Positions 1-8,160 of a stretch of 64,000 bases of DNA are shown here, piece after piece. The first letter of the stretch is position 1. Each line of letters begins with the position of its first letter. The position numbers were made by a program, and so were the translations under genes. This stretch comes from an uncultured Muribaculaceae bacterium (GTDB lineage Bacteria > Bacteroidota > Bacteroidia > Bacteroidales > Muribaculaceae), in the NCBI GenBank assembly GCA_910585755.1, contig CAJUFH010000002.1, forward strand, positions 1 through 64,000, in the 5' to 3' direction. Under the pieces are notes generated by a model. That model was given only the letters and a program-made list of their open reading frames with translations, did no database searches and was not told where the DNA came from.

Positions 1-1
1 C

Positions 2-484
2 GTTGAGGCCGCACGCTTGCAGAAGAAAATAACGCTCGGAGAATTTTTGCCTACTGTGTCCATAAGTGGCGGATATATGTTCCAAAATTTCATGGGCCCA
101 TCACAAAACTCCCTAATGGGACTTGTTACCGTTTCTATCCCTATTTCATGGAAAGCTCCGCACACGATGAAAAAGCAAAGACTTGCCTGTGAAAATGCCG
201 AAACTCAGCTCTGTGACGGGCGGGAACAGTTGGTCATCAGGATGCGGAAATCCCAAAATGACCTTTGGAACGCTTACCAGCAGGCAATCTTGGCTCAAAA
301 GGCTATCGAACAAGCGGCCGAGAATCTGCGACTGAACGAGAACTATTATAAAGCCGGCATTTCAACGATGAGTGATTTGCTTGAGGCACAACTGCTTCAC
401 CAACAAAGTAAAGACCGATATTCTGAAGCATATTCCACATACGAAATAAAAAAGACAGAATATCTTATATCGACAGGAAGGTAA
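2..484 (+). CDS. TolC-family outer membrane efflux protein, C-terminal part (5' cut by window)
   Basis: The reading frame is open from the window edge and ends at TAA 482-484, so only about 160 C-terminal residues are present. They contain long amphipathic helices rich in Gln, Glu and Ala, and the closing motif NYYKAGISTMSDLLEAQ, which is typical of the second repeat of TolC-like outer membrane factors (CusC/CzcC/OprM type). Such proteins form the outer membrane tunnel of tripartite exporters. The partner pump would lie upstream, outside the window. Base composition is low for this window: I count 25 G/C in the 60 bases from 121 and 19 in the 60 from 421, against about 60% elsewhere, which suggests acquisition by transfer. 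The family call is firm; the exported substrate cannot be inferred. Confidence 0.85.
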   Translation, partial: VEAARLQKKITLGEFLPTVSISGGYMFQNFMGPSQNSLMGLVTVSIPISWKAPHTMKKQRLACENAETQLCDGREQLVIRMRKSQNDLWNAYQQAILAQKAIEQAAENLRLNENYYKAGISTMSDLLEAQLLHQQSKDRYSEAYSTYEIKKTEYLISTGR

Positions 485-645
485 TTTCGTGCCCGGTTAT
501 CGTTTTCAGCGACATCCAGCCGGAAACAGCCGAAGACCTGACACACCTCAATCAGAAAGCGGAAAAATACCGTATCATCAGAGCCTTCGTTAAAAAGCGT
601 GTTCAGCACGCTTTTTTTGTCATTAACTTATGGTTTAATGAATAA
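485..645 (+). pseudogene. Short protein-like remnant without a start codon
   Basis: Directly after the TolC stop, in a different frame, an open stretch reads CPVIVFSDIQPETAEDLTHL and continues with a basic segment to TAA 643-645. It looks protein-like (mixed hydrophobic strand, then a charged helix) but has no ATG, and the terminator hairpin at 592-618 lies inside it. It may be the severed C-terminus of a gene lost at an insertion or deletion boundary. I do not recognise the family. It could equally be chance coding potential. Confidence 0.25.
592..618 (+). terminator. Rho-independent terminator after the TolC-type gene
   Basis: AAAAAGCGTG (592-601), a 5-base loop and CACGCTTTTT (607-616) form a perfect 10-bp stem running into a T tract that ends at 618. 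It lies about 110 bases after the TolC stop. Confidence 0.8.
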
Positions 646-735
646 AATATGCTTTATTTTATTCAACACAGTGGTCTAATCACGCTGTAATGGTATATTT
701 TCGAGCGGGTGCGCTATTGCGAGCCGGTGGGTGTG

Positions 736-1260
736 TTACTCGGCGGGGTCGGGAAACCAGCCGAGTTGGGTAAGGCCTACCCAGAATCTGACTTGGGCGT
801 CGGCGGGGAGTTTCCGTACGAGAATCGCGAAGCGGGTTAACGAGGTGTTGTCGGTATCAACGTTCGTGTCAGAGGCGGTGCCGATATTGACATACCAGTT
901 ATAGCTGTTTTCTTTTGTGTCGCGATAATATGTGTTTGAATATGTGTCTATGGTGTAGTCATGCAACACATACTTGATTAGCAGGGTGTTCTCGTTGAAG
1001 TTGATTTTACGATAGGCGTCGCTGAACCCTATGGGGTCTTGCGGCAGTTCGGCAACGGTGGTTATAACGTGGTCGTTATTCGCAAGATGGATAAGTTCCA
1101 GTTTCTGCTCTTCGCTTATGTCGTTTGTGTTAAATTCGACTGAGGCCGGCAGGTAGGTTTTAGAAATCGGTAATGAGACTTCCAAAGGGGGCTCGTCATT
1201 ATTGCCGCACGAGCAGAGCAACAGGCCCAAAGATAGAAAGAGAAGAGTTAAGTATTTCAT
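736..1260 (-). CDS. Small lipoprotein of unknown function
   Basis: A 174-residue protein starting MKYLTLLFLSLGLLLCSCGN: a lysine, a hydrophobic segment and a lipobox (LLCSC), so it should be exported and lipid-anchored. The longer open frame begins 13 codons upstream, but that leader would spoil the signal peptide, so I place the start at 1260. The rest has no family I recognise. The middle (about residues 70-130) is rich in Asp, Asn, Thr and Tyr and looks beta-rich; the C-terminus has a conserved-looking VRFWVGLTQLGWFPDPAE. Its composition is AT-rich like the TolC fragment to its left and unlike the genes to its right. No operon partner is visible. Confidence 0.7.
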   Translation of the reverse strand: MKYLTLLFLSLGLLLCSCGNNDEPPLEVSLPISKTYLPASVEFNTNDISEEQKLELIHLANNDHVITTVAELPQDPIGFSDAYRKINFNENTLLIKYVLHDYTIDTYSNTYYRDTKENSYNWYVNIGTASDTNVDTDNTSLTRFAILVRKLPADAQVRFWVGLTQLGWFPDPAE

Positions 1261-1454
1261 CGTTATACGGTTTCCTATGGGGCTAGAACGAGGGAACACT
1301 TTCGGTTATTGCCTTCCATGTTGCCTGTTTACATTCTGATGACCCTATAATCGGTAGCTTGTTTGTGAGGATAGTGGTGCGTTGATAGATATTTTTGTTA
1401 AATTCGCAGGAGGAAATATCTGATTAATTTACCGCTTAGTATTTTTGAGAAGTT

Positions 1455-1997
1455 ATGGGAGAGAATGCGGTTATCGTGACGCGGAGGTATGAGGCACCGT
1501 GCGGGGTGCTGTTGCTCGGGGCGTACGGGGACAGGCTGTGTCTTTGCGACTGGGAGACCGGCGCGAACCGGGAACGGGTCAGGAACAGGTTCAGGCGCAG
1601 ACTGGGCGCGGAGTTTGCCGAGGGGGTGTCGCCGGTGACGGAAATGGCGGCAGGGGAGCTTGACGAGTATTTCGCGGGGAGGCGCCGGGAGTTCGACGTG
1701 CCGCTGCTGTTCGTCGGCACGGACTTCCAGGAAACGGTATGGGAGGCGCTGAGGGGGATTCCTTACGGCGAGACAGTCTCCTATGCGGAGCTGGCGCGGC
1801 GAATCGGTAGGCCGAACGCGGTCCGGGCGGTCGCTAACGCTAACGGGGCCAACGCGGTTTCCATCTTCGCGCCATGCCACCGGGTAATCGGCAGCGACCG
1901 CTCGCTGACGGGCTACGCCGGGGGCCTGGCTGCGAAGGGGTATCTGACGCGGCTGGAAAAATCCGGTCAAGCCGATTGTCCGCGTGTTAGGGGATGA
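1455..1997 (+). CDS. ogt: Methylated-DNA--[protein]-cysteine S-methyltransferase
   Basis: A 180-residue cytoplasmic DNA repair protein that transfers the methyl group from O6-methylguanine in DNA to its own cysteine in a suicide reaction. The active-site signature PCHRVIGSD is complete and is followed by [18 protein letters not shown], as in Ogt/MGMT proteins. The helix-turn-helix part reads [18 protein letters not shown], and the asparagine hinge ([18 protein letters not shown]) is present. Length is normal for bacterial Ogt. The gene stands alone and converges on the GH31 gene 44 bases downstream. A TATTTTTG box at 1390-1397 matches the Bacteroidota -7 element but has no well-spaced -33 box, so the promoter is uncertain. 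Confidence 0.95.
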   Translation: MGENAVIVTRRYEAPCGVLLLGAYGDRLCLCDWETGANRERVRNRFRRRLGAEFAEGVSPVTEMAAGELDEYFAGRRREFDVPLLFVGTDFQETVWEALRGIPYGETVSYAELARRIGRPNAVRAVANANGANAVSIFAPCHRVIGSDRSLTGYAGGLAAKGYLTRLEKSGQADCPRVRG

Positions 1998-2041
1998 GTG
2001 TGGCGGGTTACGAAGAGTATGTCCTGGATTTCACGCGAGGG

Positions 2042-4399
2042 TCAATAGTCGGCCTCGACGGTGATGGCGGAGGAAACCGGGGTCTTCGGAAGGGTTATTG
2101 TCAGGCATTTGTCTTCCGGGGCGTAGCTCCATGAGCTGCGGGGTGTTTCCTTGCCGTCGAGCCTTACAGAGCGGGGCTCGGAGGCGTTGAAGATGCGGAG
2201 TGTCCATTGGCGTTCCCGCGGTGCTCCGGGGTAGGAACCCTCCCGGGGGGATATTACGTAACGCCCGGTCGTTCCGGCGGCGGTATGGGAGAAGGGTGTC
2301 CTGGCGAACGCTGTCGCGTAGTCGCTGTTGTCCCCGGCGTCCTCGTAGAGCGAGCCGGAGCCTTCGGCCCCCGCGACTATGTTCAGAATCATTTCCGCCG
2401 GGCGTTCGGTCACGTTCTTCACGGTCGGGGGATTGTAGGGAACCATCGCTCCCTGCCGGAAGAAATAGGGAATCTGTTCGGCGGTGAACTCCATCTCTCT
2501 GACACACGGTCCCTGGATCAGTTCGCCGGTTGAGACGCTCCACCAACCCCCTTCCGGGAACCAGATTTTCTTCACGGCTCTTTTTCCGTCAGGAGCCGCC
2601 TCGGTCACGGGGGCTACCAGGATGTCGTCGCCGAAGAAATATTCTCCCTCGTAGGCGTAGGCCTCTTCTGCGTCGGGATACTCATAATAGAGCGGGCGGC
2701 AGATTCCGATTCCGGTGTCATATGTCTCGCGTGCCATAGTGTAGATGTAGGGGAAGAGCGCGTAGCGGAGCCTGACGGCCTCGAGCATCGTAGGGAAGTT
2801 GGCGAACTTCCATATTCGGCGTTCTATGCGGTCGTCCTTTGTGGCGTGGGTGCGGAATATGGGGGTGAAAACTCCGAACTGGATCCAGCGCAGTACAAGT
2901 TCCGGATCGTTGACGGTCTGCTCGTCGGTGAAGGCGTGCCCCCCGAGGTCGTGCCCCCAGAAGGCGTAGCCGACGTTTGACGCTGTGGCTGTGAAATACG
3001 GCTGGAAGGCGAGAGTCGGGAAATTAATCAGGGCGTCGCCAGAGAAGCCAATCTGGTAGCGGTGGCTCCCGAGACCTCCCCAGCGGTGGAAGATTACTGG
3101 ACGGCGGTCAGGCCGGTTCTTTGCCATATCGTTGAAGAACACGTGGTTGCACCAAAATGTCTCTCCAAGCCCCGGTGTCGAGTCGCTCAGGAGGTGCTGC
3201 TGCCAGTCGAGCCACCAGAAATCAACCCCCTCTCGCTCGTGGTCGCGGATTACGCGGTTGAAAAACGATGTCGCGAAGTCGGGGTAGTCGAGGTTCCATC
3301 CTATTGTGCCGTCGGTATCGTACTTGCCCCCCAGGTCGCGTTTCATGGCGTCATAGTAGCCTGGCGACTCTACGGAGTTGACTCCGTCGGCGGGATGCAG
3401 GTTGAGGGCGATTTTGAAATTCCTGTCGTGGATTTCCCCGAGGAGCTTTTCCGGTTCGGGTATGAGGTTCGTGTTCCAGGACCATCCTGTCCACCCCCCG
3501 ATTCCGGCCGAGCCGCACGAGCTGTCGCCGTTCCAGTGCCAGTCCATGTCGAGAATCATTACGTCGGCCGGGATTCCGTTGTCGGCCAGGTCGTTCATAA
3601 TCTGCCGGTAGTCGTCGGCGGAGTATGAGGCGTATTTGCTGTACCAGTAGCCGAACACATAGTCGGGAGGGAGGGGAATCCTGCCGGCCACTTTCGTGAA
3701 ATCGCCGACAGCCTTCTTGTAGTCGGAGCCGTAGCCCAGAAAATAGGTGTCCATCGCGGCAGTGTCGGCCCGCTCGCCCCACCATTTGAAGCCTGCGGCG
3801 GCATTATCCTCCAGCGGGAAGGAGCGGCTCCCGTCGGCCCTCCGGGCGCTCCAGGAGTCGTCGATTATAGCCCAGCCGGAGCGGGAAATCACTCCGTCCT
3901 CCATTTCGGCCCGCTTGTTGTCGCCGTTGCTTCCGTCGAGGGTGCGGCAGGTACCTTTGAGATTCAGGGGGTCGGGCTTCCCGGGGTACCAGGTTACCGG
4001 TTTCCCGCCGTTGGTCATCTCGACGGTAAGGTTCCGGGGGGACGCGGGGATGGTCCGCGGGTCGGTCCCTTTGCGGTATCTGAGGGTCAGGCGGTCGGTT
4101 GTGAGGGTGAGAAACTCCCCGTCGTCAGATGTCTCGAAACGCGGTACGGATCCGAGGTCGCGGTTCTGGATGGCGAAAGTCGGACGGTCCTCGAAAATGC
4201 CCTTGTCGCTGTATTCGATTCTGACCATTTCGGGAGTCAGCACGGTGAAACGGGCGTTCCCGTCGGTCACGACCGCCTCGGAGGGCGCTACCGGTTCTGC
4301 GGCCCGCAACGCGATTGCCGCCGACAGCGACAGGGCGCCGAGCGCCATTCGCAAAATATTTCCCCGCAGGGGAGTTCTCGCAATCAGGTCAGTCTTCAT
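2042..4399 (-). CDS. Glycoside hydrolase family 31 (alpha-glucosidase/alpha-xylosidase type)
   Basis: A 785-residue secreted hydrolase acting on alpha-linked glucose, xylose or related sugars. The start is at MKTDLIART because the upstream extension lacks a signal sequence; residues about 15-33 form the hydrophobic export segment. An N-terminal beta-sandwich (about 40-230) precedes the TIM barrel. The nucleophile is the Asp of FWWLDWQQH (about residue 398) and the acid/base is the Asp of FSGDAL (about 455), both in standard GH31 context. LDMDWHWNG and FWGHDLGGHAF are further family segments. C-terminal beta domains (DUF5110-like) follow. The gene has its own promoter and is separated from GH29 by a terminator, so it is probably a single-gene unit. 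GH31 holds several activities; substrate is not decided by sequence alone. Confidence 0.92.
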   Translation of the reverse strand: MKTDLIARTPLRGNILRMALGALSLSAAIALRAAEPVAPSEAVVTDGNARFTVLTPEMVRIEYSDKGIFEDRPTFAIQNRDLGSVPRFETSDDGEFLTLTTDRLTLRYRKGTDPRTIPASPRNLTVEMTNGGKPVTWYPGKPDPLNLKGTCRTLDGSNGDNKRAEMEDGVISRSGWAIIDDSWSARRADGSRSFPLEDNAAAGFKWWGERADTAAMDTYFLGYGSDYKKAVGDFTKVAGRIPLPPDYVFGYWYSKYASYSADDYRQIMNDLADNGIPADVMILDMDWHWNGDSSCGSAGIGGWTGWSWNTNLIPEPEKLLGEIHDRNFKIALNLHPADGVNSVESPGYYDAMKRDLGGKYDTDGTIGWNLDYPDFATSFFNRVIRDHEREGVDFWWLDWQQHLLSDSTPGLGETFWCNHVFFNDMAKNRPDRRPVIFHRWGGLGSHRYQIGFSGDALINFPTLAFQPYFTATASNVGYAFWGHDLGGHAFTDEQTVNDPELVLRWIQFGVFTPIFRTHATKDDRIERRIWKFANFPTMLEAVRLRYALFPYIYTMARETYDTGIGICRPLYYEYPDAEEAYAYEGEYFFGDDILVAPVTEAAPDGKRAVKKIWFPEGGWWSVSTGELIQGPCVREMEFTAEQIPYFFRQGAMVPYNPPTVKNVTERPAEMILNIVAGAEGSGSLYEDAGDNSDYATAFARTPFSHTAAGTTGRYVISPREGSYPGAPRERQWTLRIFNASEPRSVRLDGKETPRSSWSYAPEDKCLTITLPKTPVSSAITVEADY

Positions 4400-4452
4400 A
4401 TATCTTATGGTTATTAGATTCGGCAGACGCGGCTTCGCGCCTTTCTTTATCG

Positions 4453-4483
4453 CGAAGATACGAACGCTGTCCGACGCTACCAA
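4453..4483 (-). promoter_or_regulatory. Probable promoter of the GH31 gene
   Basis: On the minus strand TTG (4483-4481), 20 bases, TATCTTCG (4460-4453). This fits the Bacteroidota layout with one deviation (C for T) in the -7 box and a shortened -33 box. The predicted transcript start lies about 47 bases before the ATG. Confidence 0.4.
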
Positions 4484-4495
4484 TACGATATATGG

Positions 4496-4525
4496 AAAAA
4501 GTAGCGTCTGTACGGCGCTACTTTT
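4496..4525 (-). terminator. Terminator after the GH29 gene
   Basis: AAAAGTAGCG (4497-4506) pairs perfectly with CGCTACTTTT (4516-4525) over a 9-base loop. Read on the minus strand it ends in CTTTTT. It lies 54 bases after the GH29 stop and separates it from GH31. Confidence 0.75.
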
Positions 4526-4578
4526 CTGATGGTTAAAGTGTTGCGTGGAGGGCGGACTCCGAAATATGTAGAGCGGGC

Positions 4579-5883
4579 TCAGTCGGTTTCCAGTTCGACG
4601 ATGTAGTCGATGGTGTTTGCGGGGCGGCTGGGGAGGGTCATTCTGATACCCCCCTCTTTGTTTGCCGTGAATTTAACAGGGGTCTTGTCGGCGTAGGCGA
4701 AGGCTTTCCTTGCCTTGCGCGCGAGCGGGAGGTCTATTTCGGTGGCGCCGTCGGAGAGGACGTGGACGAAAAGGCGGTTCCCGAGCCGCGTGGTTGTGCC
4801 CCATTCCCTGGCGGGGAAATCCCCGGCGGAGGTGCCGTATATAGTTTCTCCGTTGGCTCTCATCCATGCGCCTATTTCTTTCAGGCGATCAAGGGAGGTC
4901 GCAGGCAGTTGGCCGTTGGGTTGCGGGCCGATGTTAAGGAGGAGGTTGGCTCCCATTCCGGCGGCCTTTACAAGGTAATGAATCAGCTCCTTTGATGATT
5001 TATAGTCCTGGTCGATGATTTTATAGCCCCACATCCCGTTCATCGTGTTGCAGGTTTCCAGCGGCAGGGAGCCGATTCCCTGCCCTGAAAGGCCCGCTGT
5101 GTTCTGGCCGGGGAGGTCACGCTCGAAAATCTGGATGTCCTCCCCCTCGATGGGTTCCTGGTGATGGTTGTTGGCGACCATGCAGGAGGGCTGGAGCGAG
5201 TGGATAAGATCGTATTGTCCCGGAAGCTGCCAGTCGAAGTCGCGGGTTTCCCTGTTGTTTTGGTCCCACCACCCGTCGAACCATATAGCCCTTACCGGGC
5301 CGTAGTTCGTGAGCAGTTCTGTCAACTGGCGGTTCATAAAGTCGTAGTAATGAGGATAGTCAGCTCGGAGAGAGTCCTTCCCGGTGTGTCTGCCGGTGCG
5401 CCCGAGGGGGTAGTCGTCGCGGCCCCAGTCAATATGTGAATAATACAGGTGTAGGTGGATACCCTGCCGCTGACATTCGTCGGAAAGTTCTTTCAGAACA
5501 TCGCGTTTGAAGGGGGTCGCGTCGACGATGTTGTAGTCAGATTGTTCGGTGTCCCACATCGAGAACCCGTCGTGATGGCGAGAGGTGAAGGTGATATACC
5601 TCGCACCGGAATCCTTGATCGCGCTAACCCATTCCGCGGCGTCGAAGTCGGCGGGATAGAAGGCGCGGGCGGCCTTGGCGTATTCGTCCTGCTTGATGCC
5701 GGAGTTCAGGTACCATTCCCCCTGGGCGAAGAGGCTGTAAATACCCCAGTGGATGAAGATGCCGAACCTGTCGGCCGCGAACTGTTGCTGCGACGCTTTG
5801 ATTTCCGGAGAGGGCTGGTAGGACTGCGCCATACCCGCCATAAAGGCTGCCGCGGCGCAGAGGGATAAGAGACACTTCTTCAT
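4579..5883 (-). CDS. Alpha-L-fucosidase, glycoside hydrolase family 29
   Basis: A 434-residue exported enzyme that releases alpha-linked L-fucose with retention. The start MKKCLLSLCAAAAFMAGMAQ gives a clean signal peptide; the open frame upstream adds 23 residues without one. The GH29 barrel shows GIFIHWGIYS, TSRHHDGFSMWD and the nucleophile Asp in AIWFDGWWDQ (about residue 203). A short C-terminal beta region ends the protein at the length of single-barrel GH29 enzymes. It is flanked by its own promoter (5911-5942) and terminator (4496-4525), so it is expressed separately from the neighbouring utilisation locus although it plausibly acts on the same glycan. Linkage preference cannot be told. 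Released fucose could in principle connect with the fucose-nucleotide genes at 50-52 kb, but those are biosynthetic. Confidence 0.93.
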   Translation of the reverse strand: MKKCLLSLCAAAAFMAGMAQSYQPSPEIKASQQQFAADRFGIFIHWGIYSLFAQGEWYLNSGIKQDEYAKAARAFYPADFDAAEWVSAIKDSGARYITFTSRHHDGFSMWDTEQSDYNIVDATPFKRDVLKELSDECQRQGIHLHLYYSHIDWGRDDYPLGRTGRHTGKDSLRADYPHYYDFMNRQLTELLTNYGPVRAIWFDGWWDQNNRETRDFDWQLPGQYDLIHSLQPSCMVANNHHQEPIEGEDIQIFERDLPGQNTAGLSGQGIGSLPLETCNTMNGMWGYKIIDQDYKSSKELIHYLVKAAGMGANLLLNIGPQPNGQLPATSLDRLKEIGAWMRANGETIYGTSAGDFPAREWGTTTRLGNRLFVHVLSDGATEIDLPLARKARKAFAYADKTPVKFTANKEGGIRMTLPSRPANTIDYIVELETD

Positions 5884-5910
5884 TTTTCGGTTATGATTGG
5901 TTCCACAGTG

Positions 5911-5942
5911 CGAATTTATGGAAAAGGAATGGATTATGCAAA
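5911..5942 (-). promoter_or_regulatory. Promoter of the GH29 fucosidase gene
   Basis: Minus strand: TTTG (5942-5939), 20 bases, TAAATTCG (5918-5911). The -33 box and spacing are exact; the -7 box differs only by C in place of the second-last T. Transcription would begin about 20-25 bases before the ATG at 5883. Confidence 0.6.
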
Positions 5943-6012
5943 CAGAAGGCAACGGGTATGGGGTCGGAGCGGTGCCTGTTCAGATAGCTCTTCTGGCGGC
6001 GGCAATTTGATG

Positions 6013-6993
6013 TCAGTAGGAGGAGGGATAACGGGCTGTAAGGATAGTGGCTTTGCCGTTCAGCTCAATGGTGTCGAGGATGGCGGGGAGCAGGAGCGAG
6101 TGGCAGCGGTGGAGGTCTGTTGCTCCCCCTGGATAGGTGAGAGCCGCGTTGCCGTCAACGCACATCAGGATAGTGAACGAGCCCGGGTCGAAGCGTAACG
6201 GGGTCGGCGCGTCGATTACCAGCCTGCTGACGGTGAAATGGCCGCAAGAGGCGATTTCCTCCAGACCGCGCGCGTCGGCAGGGTGGGTAGGGTCGGTCTC
6301 CGGCGACGTGTCGGAGAAGTTTATGGCCTCTTCAGCCAGGGCTGTGTGAAGCTCGCGCGGATTTCCGGCGGCATCGCGGCGGTCGTAATCGTAGATTCGG
6401 TATGTTATGTCGCTCGACTGCTGTATTTCCGCAAGAAGTACTCCGGCTCCGATGGAGTGGACGCGCCCGGCGGGAAGGAAGAATACATCCCCCTTGCGCG
6501 CGTGATAATTCGCGAGGATTTCCGGAAATGTATTGTCGGCGACTCTGCGCTCATATTCCGAGGGGGTGATGGGGCGCTTGAATCCGCTGTATATGTGTGC
6601 TCCGGGTTCGGAATCGATGATGTACCACATTTCGGTCTTCCCCGGAGTGCCGTTTCGGCGCATTGCGAGGGTGTCGTCGGGGTGGACCTGGACTGAGAGG
6701 TTGTCGGCCGCGTCAATCAGTTTCACAAGAATGGGAAATACGCGGCCGTGGCGCTCTATCACGTTGCGGCCGAGCAGTTCCTCGCCGAAAGACTCCGCGA
6801 GCTGCCCCAGCGTCATCCCGGCGTAGGGGCCTTCGGCCACTACGGACTCGCGTCCGGGAACGGCTGACACCTCCCAGCTTTCCCCGATTTTCTCCCCGCT
6901 GTCGGGAAGCCCTTTGTAACGGCAGAGCCGCGAACCGCCCCAGATTACGCTCTTGAGGTTCGGACGGAACGATATCGGTGCTTTTTCTATCAT
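6013..6993 (-). CDS. manA: Mannose-6-phosphate isomerase, class I
   Basis: A 326-residue cytoplasmic zinc enzyme interconverting mannose 6-phosphate and fructose 6-phosphate. The metal ligands are visible: Gln and His in SVQVHPDD (about 102 and 104), Glu in GKTEMWYI (121) and His in LPAGRVHSIG (179). The N-terminal VIWGGSRLCRYKGLP and the AEIQQSSDITYRIYDYDR segment are typical of the short bacterial class I form. The start codon lies 4 bases after the stop of the ROK kinase, so the two are co-transcribed as the last genes of the utilisation operon. A kinase plus this isomerase would feed mannose from the degraded glycan into glycolysis, which hints that mannose is among the released sugars. 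Confidence 0.94.
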   Translation of the reverse strand: MIEKAPISFRPNLKSVIWGGSRLCRYKGLPDSGEKIGESWEVSAVPGRESVVAEGPYAGMTLGQLAESFGEELLGRNVIERHGRVFPILVKLIDAADNLSVQVHPDDTLAMRRNGTPGKTEMWYIIDSEPGAHIYSGFKRPITPSEYERRVADNTFPEILANYHARKGDVFFLPAGRVHSIGAGVLLAEIQQSSDITYRIYDYDRRDAAGNPRELHTALAEEAINFSDTSPETDPTHPADARGLEEIASCGHFTVSRLVIDAPTPLRFDPGSFTILMCVDGNAALTYPGGATDLHRCHSLLLPAILDTIELNGKATILTARYPSSY

Positions 6994-6997
6994 TTGT

Positions 6998-8128
6998 TCA
7001 GATTGTGGTTTCGGAAGAGTCGGACTCGGCGGCCGCGTCGAGTTCGGAGAGCGCGAAGGCGTACGCCCCGGCCGAAATAGCCTTGGAGGCGCCTAATTTG
7101 GAAATCGCGACCCCGATTCGCTTCATATCGTCGTATTCGACGGCGCGGTCGGTGCCGGGAACAGGAATCGAGCGGCGGTTGCCGCGGGCGAAAGCGGCGA
7201 ACTCCGCCTCGTTGTCGAGGTCGAACACCTCCATCTGCACCCTCCTGACGCTGTCCCCTCCGAGGGTCGACAGCGAAGACCGCAGCACTTTCATCAACGA
7301 GGGCATTATATGGTGGTGCGCGGCGGTAATTCCGCCTCCGAGCACTATTATGCCGTCGACGAGCTGCGCGGCCGTCGCGATAGCGTGTCCGGCGGTCTCG
7401 CCGAACTCCGCGAAGGCCCGGATGGCGCTTTCGCGGTTTCCGGGCCTGGTGCCGTTGGCGATTTCGCAGATGTCTTTCGGCTGCAGGCCATGCTCCGGGT
7501 TACCTGAATGTTCGCCGTAAATCCTGCGCACGGCGCGTATCGCCACCCCCTCCTCGACGATGATGTCAGGCCGTCCCTTGTGGGGGAGGCAGAAGGTCTC
7601 GACGCAGCAGTTGTCCCCGCGGTTGAGTTTCCCGTTGACTACCATTCCGATTCCGAAGCCGGTGCCGAAAGTGTAGCCCAGGAGGTTGCGGTAGCGTTTA
7701 GCGCTCCCGGCTTCCCGCAGCTTCCCGTTGATTTCGGGGAGGGCGCCGCAGAGCGCTTCGCCGAAAGCGAAAAGGTCGCCGTCGTTGTTGATGAAGACGG
7801 GGATTCCGAACTCGTTTTCCAGGAACGGCCCGAGTGCCACCCCGTCGCGGAACGAGGGGAAGTTCGGGAGGTATCCTCCGATGATGCCATTGGGGTAGTC
7901 CGCGGGTCCGGGGAAAGCGAAGCTGAGCGCCACGGGTTTCTCATCAAGTTTCGCGATTATTTCCCGAAAGCCTTTGACCATGGTTGCCAGGCATTTGTCG
8001 AGGTTTTCGGAGTGTGACGGGTATGTGACCGGTTCGGTTATGAACTCGCAGCCGCGCATCGCGCCGAAGACAAAGTTAGTGCCTCCGGCGTCGAGAGTGA
8101 CCACGACGCGGTTGTCATTTTTATACAT
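6998..8128 (-). CDS. ROK-family sugar kinase
   Basis: A 376-residue kinase of the ROK/actin-ATPase fold, probably phosphorylating a hexose released by the neighbouring hydrolases. The phosphate-1 motif is TLDAGGTNFVFG (DAGGTN at 13-18), the catalytic Asp sits in INNDGDLFAFGEA (about 116), and ATP is expected to meet GYTFGTGFGIG and IIVLGGGITAA. The usual ROK zinc motif CxCGxxGCxE is not present; instead this region reads NCCVETFCLPHKGRPDIIVE. It lies 32 bases downstream of the SGNH gene and 4 bases upstream of manA. A mannokinase or glucokinase role is inferred from manA; fructokinase or N-acetylhexosamine kinase are alternatives. Confidence 0.88.
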   Translation of the reverse strand: MYKNDNRVVVTLDAGGTNFVFGAMRGCEFITEPVTYPSHSENLDKCLATMVKGFREIIAKLDEKPVALSFAFPGPADYPNGIIGGYLPNFPSFRDGVALGPFLENEFGIPVFINNDGDLFAFGEALCGALPEINGKLREAGSAKRYRNLLGYTFGTGFGIGMVVNGKLNRGDNCCVETFCLPHKGRPDIIVEEGVAIRAVRRIYGEHSGNPEHGLQPKDICEIANGTRPGNRESAIRAFAEFGETAGHAIATAAQLVDGIIVLGGGITAAHHHIMPSLMKVLRSSLSTLGGDSVRRVQMEVFDLDNEAEFAAFARGNRRSIPVPGTDRAVEYDDMKRIGVAISKLGASKAISAGAYAFALSELDAAAESDSSETTI

Positions 8129-8160
8129 ATGTGAGGGTTTTAGAGGGTCAGCAGGCTATT

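Noticed and set aside
1390..1406. Promoter of ogt
   Set aside because: TATTTTTG and TAAATTCG boxes are present, but no TTTG lies at the expected 19-21 base distance, so I did not list it as a feature.
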